The notes under the pieces: model-generated
Databases searched by the model: none
Told to the model about the DNA's origin: nothing
What the model saw: only the letters and a program-made list of their open reading frames with translations
Shown here: positions 13,711 through 25,665 of the stretch, one piece after another
How positions within the stretch are numbered: position 1 is the stretch's first letter
Layout of the letters: each line of letters begins with the position of its first letter
Assembly: GCA_964019055.1 (NCBI GenBank)
Contig: OZ025222.1
Coordinates: 5,390,746 to 5,454,745 of the forward strand
From: Anthopleura xanthogrammica
Lineage: Eukaryota > Cnidaria > Anthozoa > Actiniaria > Actiniidae
Reading direction: 5' to 3'
DNA length: 64,000 nucleotides
Program-made: the position numbers and the translations under genes

Positions 13711-16700
13711 TTTGGGCTAAAAAGGTTTTTTTTCTAGCAAAACAGTGTTTTTGACACCCAAAATGTGCTTTTCTCGCCCAAAAGGTGCGTTTAGCAGTGA
13801 AAAAGTGGTGTTTTGGGCCAAAGAAAATTCTCAGCAAAATTCCAATTTTGTCAGCAAAAAACAGTTTTTTTGACCAAAAAGCACCTTTTCTCAGCCAAAA
13901 CCCCATTTTTTTTCGCCAAAACGTCGTGTTTTTATCTTGTGAGGTCTTTTCAGGAGCAAAAAGTGGTGGTTTCAGCAAACAGGTCCTACCGTCAGCGAAA
14001 AACCTAGTTTTGAGAGCCAAAATAGCCATTTTTCAGTTTTTTGGGCTAAAAAGGTTTTTTTTCTAGCAAAACAGTGTTTTTGACACCCAAAATGTGCTTT
14101 TCTCGCCCAAAAGGTGCGTTTAGCAGTGAAAAAGTGGTGTTTTGGGCCAAAGAAAATTCTCAGCAAAATTCCAATTTTGTCAGCAAAAAACAGTTTTTTT
14201 GACCAAAAAGCACCTTTTCTCAGCCAAAACCCCATTTTTTTTCGCCAAAACGTCGTGTTTTTATCTTGTGAGGTCTTTTCAGGAGCAAAAAGTGGTGGTT
14301 TCAGCAAACAGGTCCTACCGTCAGCGAAAAACCTAGTTTTGAGAGCCAAAATGGCCATTTTTCAGTTTTTTGGGCTAAAAAGGTTTTTTTTCTAGCAAAA
14401 CAGTGTTTTTGACACCCAAAATGTGCTTTTCTCGCCCAAAAGGTGCGTTTAGCAGTGAAAAAGTGGTGTTTTGGGCCAAAGAAAATTCTCAGCAAAATTC
14501 CAATTTTGTCAGCAAAAAACAGTTTTTTTGACCAAAAAGCACCTTTTCTCAGCCAAAACCCCATTTTTTTTCGCCAAAACGTCGTGTTTTTATCTTGTGA
14601 GGTCTTTTCAGGAGCAAAAAGTGGTGGTTTCAGCAAACAGGTCCTACCGTCAGCGAAAAACCTAGTTTTGAGAGCCAAAATGGCCATTTTTCAGTTTTTT
14701 GGGCTAAAAAGGTTTTTTTTCTAGCAAAACAGTGTTTTTGACACCCAAAATGTGCTTTTCTCGCCCAAAAGGTGCGTTTAGCAGTGAAAAAGTGGTGTTT
14801 TGGGCCAAAGAAAATTCTCAGCAAAATTCCAATTTTGTCAGCAAAAAACAGTTTTTTGGACCAAAAAGCACCTTTTCTCAGCCAAAACCCCATTTTTTTT
14901 CGCCAAAACGTCGTGTTTTTATCTTGTGAGGTCTTTTCAGGAGCAAAAAGTGGTGGTTTCAGCAAACAGGTCCTACCGTCAGCGAAAAACCTAGTTTTGA
15001 GAGCCAAAATGGCCATTTTTCAGTTTTTTGGGCTTAAAAGTTTTTTTTTCTAGCAAAACAGTGTTTTTGACACCCAAAATGTGCTTTTCTCGCCCAAAAG
15101 GTGCGTTTAGCAGTGAAAAAGTGGTGTTTTGGGCCAAAGAAAATTCTCAGCAAAATTCCAATTTTGTCAGCAAAAAACAGTTTTTTTGACCAAAAAGCAC
15201 CTTTTCTCAGCCAAAACCCCATTTTTTTTCGCCAAAACGTCGTGTTTTTATCTTGTGAGGTCTTTTCAGGAGCAAAAAGTGGTGGTTTCAGCAAACAGGT
15301 CCTACCGTCAGCGAAAAACCTAGTTTTGAGAGCCAAAATGGCCATTTTTCAGTTTTTTGGGCTAAAAAGGTTTTTTTTCTAGCAAAACAGTGTTTTTGAC
15401 ACCCAAAATGTGCTTTTCTCGCCCAAAAGGTGCGTTTAGCAGTGAAAAAGTGGTGTTTTGGGCCAAAGAAAATTCTCAGCAAAATTCCAATTTTGTCAGC
15501 AAAAAACAGTTTTTTTGACCAAAAAGCACCTTTTCTCAGCCAAAACCCCATTTTTTTTCGCCAAAACGTCGTGTTTTTATCTTGTGAGGTCTTTTCAGGA
15601 GCAAAAAGTGGTGGTTTCAGCAAACAGGTCCTACCGTCAGCGAAAAACCTAGTTTTGAGAGCCAAAATGGCCATTTTTCAGTTTTTTGGGCTTAAAAGTT
15701 TTTTTTTCTAGCAAAACAGTGTTTTTGACACCCAAAATGTGCTTTTCTCGCCCAAAAGGTGCGTTTAGCAGTGAAAAAGTGGTGTTTTGGGCCAAAGAAA
15801 ATTCTCAGCAAAATTCCAATTTTGTCAGCAAAAAACAGTTTTTTTGACCAAAAAGCACCTTTTCTCAGCCAAAACCCCATTTTTTTTCGCCAAAACGTCG
15901 TGTTTTTATCTTGTGAGGTCTTTTCAGGAGCAAAAAGTGGTGGTTTCAGCAAACAGGTCCTACCGTCAGCGAAAAACCTAGTTTTGAGAGCCAAAATGGC
16001 CATTTTTCAGTTTTTTGGGCTAAAAAGGTTTTTTTTCTAGCAAAACAGTGTTTTTGACACCCAAAATGTGCTTTTCTCGCCCAAAAGGTGCGTTTAGCAG
16101 TGAAAAAGTGGTGTTTTGGGCCAAAGAAAATTCTCAGCAAAATTCCAATTTTGTCAGCAAAAAACAGTTTTTTTGACCAAAAAGCACCTTTTCTCAGCCA
16201 AAACCCCATTTTTTTTCGCCAAAACGTCGTGTTTTTATCTTTTGAGGTCTTTTCAGGAGCAAAAAGTGGTGGTTTCAGCAAACAGGTCCTACCGTCAGCG
16301 AAAAACCTAGTTTTGAGAGCCAAAATGGCCATTTTTCAGTTTTTTGGGCTAAAAAGGTTTTTTTTCTAGCAAAACAGTGTTTTTGACACCCAAAATGTGC
16401 TTTTCTCGCCCAAAAGGTGCGTTTAGCAGTGAAAAAGTGGTGTTTTGGGCCAAAGAAAATTCTCAGCAAAATTCCAATTTTGTCAGCAAAAAACAGTTTT
16501 TTTGACCAAAAAGCACCTTTTCTCAGCCAAAACCCCATTTTTTTTTGCCAAAACGTCGTGTTTTTATCTTGTGAGGTCTTTTCAGGAGCAAAAAGTGGTG
16601 GTTTCAGCAAACAGGTCCTACCGTCAGCGAAAAACCTAGTTTTGAGAGCCAAAATGGCCATTTTTCAGTTTTTTGGGCTAAAAAGTTTTTTTTTCTAGCA

Positions 16701-17095
16701 AAACAGTGTTTTTGACTCCCAAAATGTGCTTTTCTCGCCCAAAAGGTGCGTTTAGCAGTGAAAAAGTGGTGTTTTGGGCCAAAGAAAATTCTCAGCAAAA
16801 TTCCAATTTTGTCAGCAAAAAACAGTTTTTTGGACCAAAAAGCACCTTTTCTCAGCCAAAACCCCATTTTTTTTCGCCAAAACGTCGTGTTTTTATCTTG
16901 TGAGGTCTTTTCAGGAGCAAAAAGTGGTGGTTTCAGCAAACAGGTCCTACCGTCAGCGAAAAACCTAGTTTTGAGAGCCAAAATGGCCATTTTTCAGTTT
17001 TTTGGGCTAAAAAGGTTTTTTTTCTAGCAAAACAGTGTTTTTGACACCCAAAATGTGCTTTTCTCGCCCAAAAGGTGCGTTTAGCAGTGAAAAAG

Positions 17096-20000
17096 GGGTG
17101 TTTTGGGCCAAAGAAAATTCTCAGCAAAATTCCAATTTTGTCAGCAAAAAACAGTTTTTTTGACCAAAAAGCACCTTTTCTCAGCCAAAACCCCATTTTT
17201 TTTCGCCAAAACGTCGTGTTTTTATCTTGTGAGGTCTTTTCAGGAGCAAAAAGTGGTGGTTTCAGCAAACAGGTCCTACCGTCAGCGAAAAACCTAGTTT
17301 TGAGAGCCAAAATGGCCATTTTTCAGTTTTTTGGGCTAAAAAGGTTTTTTTTCTAGCAAAACAGTGTTTTTGACACCCAAAATGTGCTTTTCTCGCCCAA
17401 AAGGTGCGTTTAGCAGTGAAAAAGTGGTGTTTTAGGCCAAAGAAAATTCTCAGCCAAATTCCAATTTTGTCAGCAAAAAACAGTTTTTTTGACCAAAAAG
17501 CACCTTTTCTCAGCCAAAACCCCATTTTTTTTCGCCAAAACGTCGTGTTTTTATCTTGTGAGGTCTTTTCAGGAGCAAAAAGTGGTGGTTTCAGCAAACA
17601 GGTCCTACCGTCAGCGAAAAACCTAGTTTTGAGAGCCAAAATGGCCATTTTTCAGTTTTTTGGGCTAAAAAGGTTTTTTTTCTAGCAAAACAGTGTTTTT
17701 GACACCCAAAATGTGCTTTTCTCGCCCAAAAGGTGCGTTTAGCAGTGAAAAAGTGGTGTTTTGGGCCAAAGAAAATTCTCAGCAAAATTCCAATTTTGTC
17801 AGCAAAAAACAGTTTTTTTGACCAAAAAGCACCTTTTCTCAGCCAAAACCCCATTTTTTTTCGCCAAAACGTCGTGTTTTTATCTTGTGAGGTCTTTTCA
17901 GGAGCAAAAAGTGGTGGTTTCAGCAAACAGGTCCTACCGTCAGCGAAAAACCTAGTTTTGAGAGCCAAAATGGCCATTTTTCAGTTTTTTGGGCTAAAAA
18001 GGTTTTTTTTCTAGCAAAACAGTGTTTTTGACACCCAAAATGTGCTTTTCTCGCCCAAAAGGTGCGTTTAGCAGTGAAAAAGTGGTGTTTTAGGCCAAAG
18101 AAAATTCTCAGCCAAATTCCAATTTTGTCAGCAAAAAACAGTTTTTTTGACCAAAAAGCACCTTTTCTCAGCCAAAACCCCATTTTTTTTCGCCAAAACG
18201 TCGTGTTTTTATCTTGTGAGGTCTTTTCAGGAGCAAAAAGTGGTGGTTTCAGCAAACACGTCCTACCGTCAGCGAAAAACCTAGTTTTGAGAGCCAAAAT
18301 GGCCATTTTTCAGTTTTTTGGGCTAAAAAGGTTTTTTTTCTAGCAAAACAGTGTTTTTGACACCCAAAATGTGCTTTTCTCGCCCAAAAGGTGCGTTTAG
18401 CAGTGAAAAAGTGGTGTTTTGGGCCAAAGAAAATTCTCAGCAAAATTCCAATTTTGTCAGCAAAAAACAGTTTTTTTGACCAAAAAGCACCTTTTCTCAG
18501 CCAAAACCCCATTTTTTTTCACCAAAACGTCGTGTTTTTATCTTGTGAGGTCTTTTCAGGAGCAAAAAGTGGTGGTTTCAGCAAACAGGTCCTACCGTCA
18601 GCGAAAAACCTAGTTTTGAGAGCCAAAATGGCCATTTTTCAGTTTTTTGGGCTAAAAAGGTTTTTTTTCTAGCAAAACAGTGTTTTTGACACCCAAAATG
18701 TGCTTTTCTCGCCCAAAAGGTGCGTTTAGCAGTGAAAAAGGGGTGTTTTGGGCCAAAGAAAATTCTCAGCAAAATTCCAATTTTGTCAGCAAAAAACAGT
18801 TTTTTGGACCAAAAAGCACCTTTTCTCAGCCAAAACCCCATTTTTTTTCGCCAAAACGTCGTGTTTTTATCTTGTGAGGTCTTTTCAGGAGCAAAAAGTG
18901 GTGGTTTCAGCAAACAGGTCCTACCGTCAGCGAAAAACCTAGTTTTGAGAGCCAAAATGGCCATTTTTCAGTTTTTTGGGCTAAAAAGGTTTTTTTTCTA
19001 GCAAAACAGTGTTTTTGACACCCAAAATGTGCTTTTCTCGCCCAAAAGGTGCGTTTAGCAGTGAAAAAGTGGTGTTTTGGGCCAAAGAAAATTCTCAGCA
19101 AAATTCCAATTTTGTCAGCAAAAAACAGTTTTTTTGACCAAAAAGCACCTTTTCTCAGCCAAAACCCCATTTTTTTTCGCCAAAACGTCGTGTTTTTATC
19201 TTGTGAGGTCTTTTCAGGAGCAAAAAGTGGTGGTTTCAGCAAACAGGTCCTACCGTCAGCGAAAAACCTAGTTTTGAGAGCCAAAATGGCCATTTTTCAG
19301 TTTTTTGGGCTAAAAAGGTTTTTTTTTCTAGCAAAACAGTGTTTTTGACACCCAAAATGTGCTTTTCTCGCCCAAAAGGTGCGTTTAGCAGTGAAAAAGT
19401 GGTGTTTTGGGCCAAAGAAAATTCTCAGCAAAATTCCAATTTTGTCAGCAAAAAACAGTTTTTTTGACCAAAAAGCACCTTTTCTCAGCCAAAACCCCAT
19501 TTTTTTTCGCCAAAACGTCGTGTTTTTATCTTGTGAGGTCTTTTCAGGAGCAAAAAGTGGTGGTTTCAGCAAACAGGTCCTACCGTCAGCGAAAAACCTA
19601 GTTTTGAGAGCCATAATGGCCATTTTTCAGTTTTTTGGGCTAAAAAGGTTTTTTTTCTAGCAAAACAGTGTTTTTGACACCCAAAATGTGCTTTTCTCGC
19701 CCAAAAGGTGCGTTTAGCAGTGAAAAAGTGGTGTTTTAGGCCAAAGAAAATTCTCAGCAAAATTCCAATTTTGTCAGCAAAAAACAGTTTTTTTGACCAA
19801 AAAGCACCTTTTCTCAGCCAAAACCCCATTTTTTTTCGCCAAAACGTCGTGTTTTTATCTTGTGAGGTCTTTTCAGGAGCAAAAAGTGGTGGTTTCAGCA
19901 AACACGTCCTACCGTCAGCGAAAAACCTAGTTTTGAGAGCCAAAATGGCCATTTTTCAGTTTTTTGGGCTAAAAAGGTTTTTTTTCTAGCAAAACAGTGT

Positions 20001-20385
20001 TTTTGACACCCAAAATGTGCTTTTCTCGCCCAAAAGGTGCGTTTAGCAGTGAAAAAGTGGTGTTTTGGGCCAAAGAAAATTCTCAGCAAAATTCCAATTT
20101 TGTCAGCAAAAAACAGTTTTTTGGACCAAAAAGCACCTTTTCTCAGCCAAAACCCCATTTTTTTTCGCCAAAATGTCGTGTTTTTATCTTGTGAGGTCTT
20201 TTCAGGAGCAAAAAGTGGTGGTTTCAGCAAACAGGTCCTACCGTCAGCGAAAAACCTAGTTTTGAGAGCCAAAATGGCCATTTTTCAGTTTTTTGGGCTA
20301 AAAAGGTTTTTTTTCTAGCAAAACAGTGTTTTTGACACCCAAAATGTGCTTTTCTCGCCCAAAAGGTGCGTTTAGCAGTGAAAAA
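17096..20385 (+). repeat. 5-unit (about 1,645-bp) duplication, partly overwritten
   Basis: 'aaaaaggggtg' (normally 'aaaaagtggtg') has its variant G at 17096 and 18741, 1,645 apart. 'ttttaggcc' (normally 'ttttgggcc') has its A at 18092 and 19738, and 'aaacacgtcc' (normally 'aaacaggtcc') has cacg at 18257 and 19903. The last two pairs are each 1,646 apart, the extra base being the ninth T near 19319. An additional 'ttttaggcc' at 17434 has no partner 1,645 downstream, and 'cagccaaatt' accompanies only the first of the paired 'ttttaggcc' units. Not all variants were kept, which points to later gene conversion or a second exchange. Confidence 0.6.
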
Positions 20386-23300
20386 GTGGTGTTTTGGGCC
20401 AAAGAAAATTCTCAGCAAAATTCCAATTTTGTCAGCAAAAAACAGTTTTTTGGACCAAAAAGCACCTTTTCTCAGCCAAAACCCCATTTTTTTTCGCCAA
20501 AACGTCGTGTTTTTATCTTGTGAGGTCTTTTCAGGAGCAAAAAGTGGTGGTTTCAGCAAACAGGTCCTACCGTCAGCGAAAAACCTAGTTTTGAGAGCCA
20601 AAATGGCCATTTTTCAGTTTTTTGGGCTAAAAAGGTTTTTTTTCTAGCAAAACAGTGTTTTTGACACCCAAAATGTGCTTTTCTCGCCCAAAAGGTGCGT
20701 TTAGCAGTGAAAAAGTGGTGTTTTGGGCCAAAGAAAATTCTCAGCAAAATTCCAATTTTGTCAGCAAAAAACAGTTTTTTTGACCAAAAAGCACCTTTTC
20801 TCAGCCAAAACCCCATTTTTTTTTGCCAAAACGTCGTGTTTTTATCTTGTGAGGTCTTTTCAGGAGCAAAAAGTGGTGGTTTCAGCAAACAGGTCCTACC
20901 GTCAGCGAAAAACCTAGTTTTGAGAGCCAAAATGGCCATTTTTCAGTTTTTTGGGCTAAAAAGGTTTTTTTTCTAGCAAAACAGTGTTTTTGACACCCAA
21001 AATGTGCTTTTCTCGCCCAAAAGGTGCGTTTAGCAGTGAAAAAGTGGTGTTTTGGGCCAAAGAAAATTCTCAGCAAAATTCCAATTTTGTCAGCAAAAAA
21101 CAGTTTTTTGGACCAAAAAGCACCTTTTCTCAGCCAAAACCCCATTTTTTTTCGCCAAAACGTCGTGTTTTTATCTTGTGAGGTCTTTTCAGGAGCAAAA
21201 AGTGGTGGTTTCAGCAAACAGGTCCTACCGTCAGCGAAAAACCTAGTTTTGAGAGCCAAAATGGCCATTTTTCAGTTTTTTGGGCTAAAAAGGTTTTTTT
21301 TCTAGCAAAACAGTGTTTTTGACACCCAAAATGTGCTTTTCTCGCCCAAAAGGTGCGTTTAGCAGTGAAAAAGTGGTGTTTTGGGCCAAAGAAAATTCTC
21401 AGCCAAATTCCAATTTTGTCAGCAAAAAACAGTTTTTTTGACCAAAAAGCACCTTTTCTCAGCCAAAACCCCATTTTTTTTCGCCAAAACGTCGTGTTTT
21501 TATCTTGTGAGGTCTTTTCAGGAGCAAAAAGTGGTGGTTTCAGCAAACAGGTCCTACCGTCAGCGAAAAACCTAGTTTTGAGAGCCAAAATGGCCATTTT
21601 TCAGTTTTTTGGGCTAAAAAGGTTTTTTTTCTAGCAAAACAGTGTTTTTGACACCCAAAATGTGCTTTTCTCGCCCAAAAGGTGCGTTTAGCAGTGAAAA
21701 AGTGGTGTTTTGGGCCAAAGAAAATTCTCAGCCAAATTCCAATTTTGTCAGCAAAAAACAGTTTTTTTGACCAAAAAGCACCTTTTCTCAGCCAAAACCC
21801 CATTTTTTTTCGCCAAAACGTCGTGTTTTTATCTTGTGAGGTCTTTTCAGGAGCAAAAAGTGGTGGTTTCAGCAAACAGGTCCTACCGTCAGCGAAAAAC
21901 CTAGTTTTGAGAGCCAAAATGGCCATTTTTCAGTTTTTTGGGCTAAAAAGGTTTTTTTTTCTAGCAAAACAGTGTTTTTGACACCCAAAATGTGCTTTTC
22001 TCGCCCAAAAGGTGCGTTTAGCAGTGAAAAAGTGGTGTTTTGGGCCAAAGAAAATTCTCAGCAAAATTCCAATTTTGTCAGCAAAAAACAGTTTTTTTGA
22101 CCAAAAAGCACCTTTTCTCAGCCAAAACCCCATTTTTTTTCGCCAAAACGTCGTGTTTTTATCTTGTGAGGTCTTTTCAGGAGCAAAAAGTGGTGGTTTC
22201 AGCAAACAGGTCCTACCGTCAGCGAAAAACCTAGTTTTGAGAGCCAAAATGGCCATTTTTCAGTTTTTTGGGCTAAAAAGTTTTTTTTTCTAGCAAAACA
22301 GTGTTTTTGACACCCAAAATGTGCTTTTCTTGCCCAAAAGGTGCGTTTAGCAGTGAAAAAGTGGTGTTTTGGGCCAAAGAAAATTCTCAGCAAAATTCCA
22401 ATTTTGTCAGCAAAAAACAGTTTTTTTGACCAAAAAGCACCTTTTCTCAGCCAAAACCCCATTTTTTTTCGCCAAAACGTCGTGTTTTTATCTTGTGAGG
22501 TCTTTTCAGGAGCAAAAAGTGGTGGTTTCAGCAAACACGTCCTACCGTCAGCGAAAAACCTAGTTTTGAGAGCCAAAATGGCCATTTTTCAGTTTTTTGG
22601 GCTAAAAAGGTTTTTTTTCTAGCAAAACAGTGTTTTTGACACCCAAAATGTGCTTTTCTCGCCCAAAAGGTGCGTTTAGCAGTGAAAAAGTGGTGTTTTG
22701 GGCCAAAGAAAATTCTCAGCAAAATTCCAATTTTGTCAGCAAAAAACAGTTTTTTGGACCAAAAAGCACCTTTTCTCAGCCAAAACCCCATTTTTTTTCG
22801 CCAAAACGTCGTGTTTTTATCTTGTGAGGTCTTTTCAGGAGCAAAAAGTGGTGGTTTCAGCAAACAGGTCCTACCGTCAGCGAAAAACCTAGTTTTGAGA
22901 GCCAAAATGGCCATTTTTCAGTTTTTTGGGCTAAAAAGGTTTTTTTTCTAGCAAAACAGTGTTTTTGACACCCAAAATGTGCTTTTCTCGCCCAAAAGGT
23001 GCGTTTAGCAGTGAAAAAGTGGTGTTTTGGGCCAAAGAAAATTCTCAGCAAAATTCCAATTTTGTCAGCAAAAAACAGTTTTTTGGACCAAAAAGCACCT
23101 TTTCTCAGCCAAAACCCCATTTTTTTTCGCCAAAACGTCGTGTTTTTATCTTGTGAGGTCTTTTCAGGAGCAAAAAGTGGTGGTTTCAGCAAACAGGTCC
23201 TACCGTCAGCGAAAAACCTAGTTTTGAGAGCCAAAATGGCCATTTTTCAGTTTTTTGGGCTAAAAAGGTTTTTTTTCTAGCAAAACAGTGTTTTTGACAC

Positions 23301-24880
23301 CCAAAATGTGCTTTTCTCGCCCAAAAGGTGCGTTTAGCAGTGAAAAAGTGGTGTTTTGGGCCAAAGAAAATTCTCAGCAAAATTCCAATTTTGTCAGCAA
23401 AAAACAGTTTTTTTGACCAAAAAGCACCTTTTCTCAGCCAAAACCCCATTTTTTTTTGCCAAAACGTCGTGTTTTTATCTTGTGAGGTCTTTTCAGGAGC
23501 AAAAAGTGGTGGTTTCAGCAAACAGGTCCTACCGTCAGCGAAAAACCTAGTTTTGAGAGCCAAAATGGCCATTTTTCAGTTTTTTGGGCTAAAAAGGTTT
23601 TTTTTCTAGCAAAACAGTGTTTTTGACACCCAAAATGTGCTTTTCTCGCCCAAAAGGTGCGTTTAGCAGTGAAAAAGTGGTGTTTTGGGCCAAAGAAAAT
23701 TCTCAGCAAAATTCCAATTTTGTCAGCAAAAAACAGTTTTTTTGACCAAAAAGCACCTTTTCTCAGCCAAAACCCCATTTTTTTTCGCCAAAACGTCGTG
23801 TTTTTATCTTGTGAGGTCTTTTCAGGAGCAAAAAGTGGTGGTTTCAGCAAACAGGTCCTACCGTCAGCGAAAAACCTAGTTTTGAGAGCCAAAATGGCCA
23901 TTTTTCAGTTTTTTGGGCTAAAAAGGTTTTTTTTCTAGCAAAACAGTGTTTTTGACACCCAAAATGTGCTTTTCTCGCCCAAAAGGTGCGTTTAGCAGTG
24001 AAAAAGTGGTGTTTTGGGCCAAAGAAAATTCTCAGCCAAATTCCAATTTTGTCAGCAAAAAACAGTTTTTTTGACCAAAAAGCACCTTTTCTCAGCCAAA
24101 ACCCCATTTTTTTTCGCCAAAACGTCGTGTTTTTATCTTGTGAGGTCTTTTCAGGAGCAAAAAGTGGTGGTTTCAGCAAACAGGTCCTACCGTCAGCGAA
24201 AAACCTAGTTTTGAGAGCCAAAATGGCCATTTTTCAGTTTTTTGGGCTAAAAAGGTTTTTTTTCTAGCAAAACAGTGTTTTTGACACCCAAAATGTGCTT
24301 TTCTCGCCCAAAAGGTGCGTTTAGCAGTGAAAAAGTGGTGTTTTGGGCCAAAGAAAATTCTCAGCAAAATTCCAATTTTGTCAGCAAAAAACAGTTTTTT
24401 TGACCAAAAAGCACCTTTTCTCAGCCAAAACCCCATTTTTTTTCGCCAAAACGTCGTGTTTTTATCTTGTGAGGTCTTTTCAGGAGCAAAAAGTGGTGGT
24501 TTCAGCAAACAGGTCCTACCGTCAGCGAAAAACCTAGTTTTGAGAGCCAAAATGGCCATTTTTCAGTTTTTTGGGCTAAAAAGTTTTTTTTTCTAGCAAA
24601 ACAGTGTTTTTGACACCCAAAATGTGCTTTTCTTGCCCAAAAGGTGCGTTTAGCAGTGAAAAAGTGGTGTTTTGGGCCAAAGAAAATTCTCAGCAAAATT
24701 CCAATTTTGTCAGCAAAAAACAGTTTTTTGGACCAAAAAGCACCTTTTCTCAGCCAAAACCCCATTTTTTTTCGCCAAAACGTCGTGTTTTTATCTTGTG
24801 AGGTCTTTTCAGGAGCAAAAAGTGGTGGTTTCAGCAAACAGGTCCTACCGTCAGCGAAAAACCTAGTTTTGAGAGCCAAA
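19318..24880 (+). repeat. 8-unit (2,633-bp) higher-order duplication; second copy lost one unit
   Basis: Several rare variants recur 2,633 bases apart (8 x 329 + 1): the nine-T run after 'aaaaagg' (19319 and 21952), 'aaacacgtcc' (19903 and 22536) and 'ttttttttgcc' in place of 'ttcgcc' (20824 and 23457). The 'cagccaaatt' unit near 21404 and 24037 agrees. Further along the offset falls by exactly one unit to 2,303 (7 x 329): 'aaaagttttttttt' has its G at 22280 and 24583, and 'cttgccc' (for 'ctcgccc') has its ttgccc at 22330 and 24633. The simplest history is tandem duplication of eight units followed by loss of one unit in the second copy. Confidence 0.75.
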
Positions 24881-25665
24881 ATGGCCATTTTTCAGTTTTT
24901 TGGGCTAAAAAGGTTTTTTTTCTAGCAAAACAGTGTTTTTGACACCCAAAATGTGCTTTTCTCGCCCAAAAGGTGCGTTTAGCAGTGAAAAAGTGGTGTT
25001 TTGGGCCAAAGAAAATTCTCAGCAAAATTCCAATTTTGTCAGCAAAAAACAGTTTTTTTGACCAAAAAGCACCTTTTCTCAGCCAAAACCCCATTTTTTT
25101 TCGCCAAAACGTCGTGTTTTTATCTTGTGAGGTCTTTTCAGGAGCAAAAAGTGGTGGTTTCAGCAAACAGGTCCTACCGTCAGCGAAAAACCTAGTTTTG
25201 AGAGCCAAAATGGCCATTTTTCAGTTTTTTGGGCTAAAAAGGTTTTTTTTCTAGCAAAACAGTGTTTTTGACACCCAAAATGTGCTTTTCTCGCCCAAAA
25301 GGTGCGTTTAGCAGTGAAAAAGTGGTGTTTTGGGCCAAAGAAAATTCTCAGCAAAATTCCAATTTTGTCAGCAAAAAACAGTTTTTTTGACCAAAAAGCA
25401 CCTTTTCTCAGCCAAAACCCCATTTTTTTTCGCCAAAACGTCGTGTTTTTATCTTGTGAGGTCTTTTCAGGAGCAAAAAGTGGTGGTTTCAGCAAACAGG
25501 TCCTACCGTCAGCGAAAAACCTAGTTTTGAGAGCCAAAATGGCCATTTTTCAGTTTTTTGGGCTAAAAAGGTTTTTTTTCTAGCAAAACAGTGTTTTTGA
25601 CACCCAAAATGTGCTTTTCTCGCCCAAAAGGTGCGTTTAGCAGTGAAAAAGTGGTGTTTTGGGCC

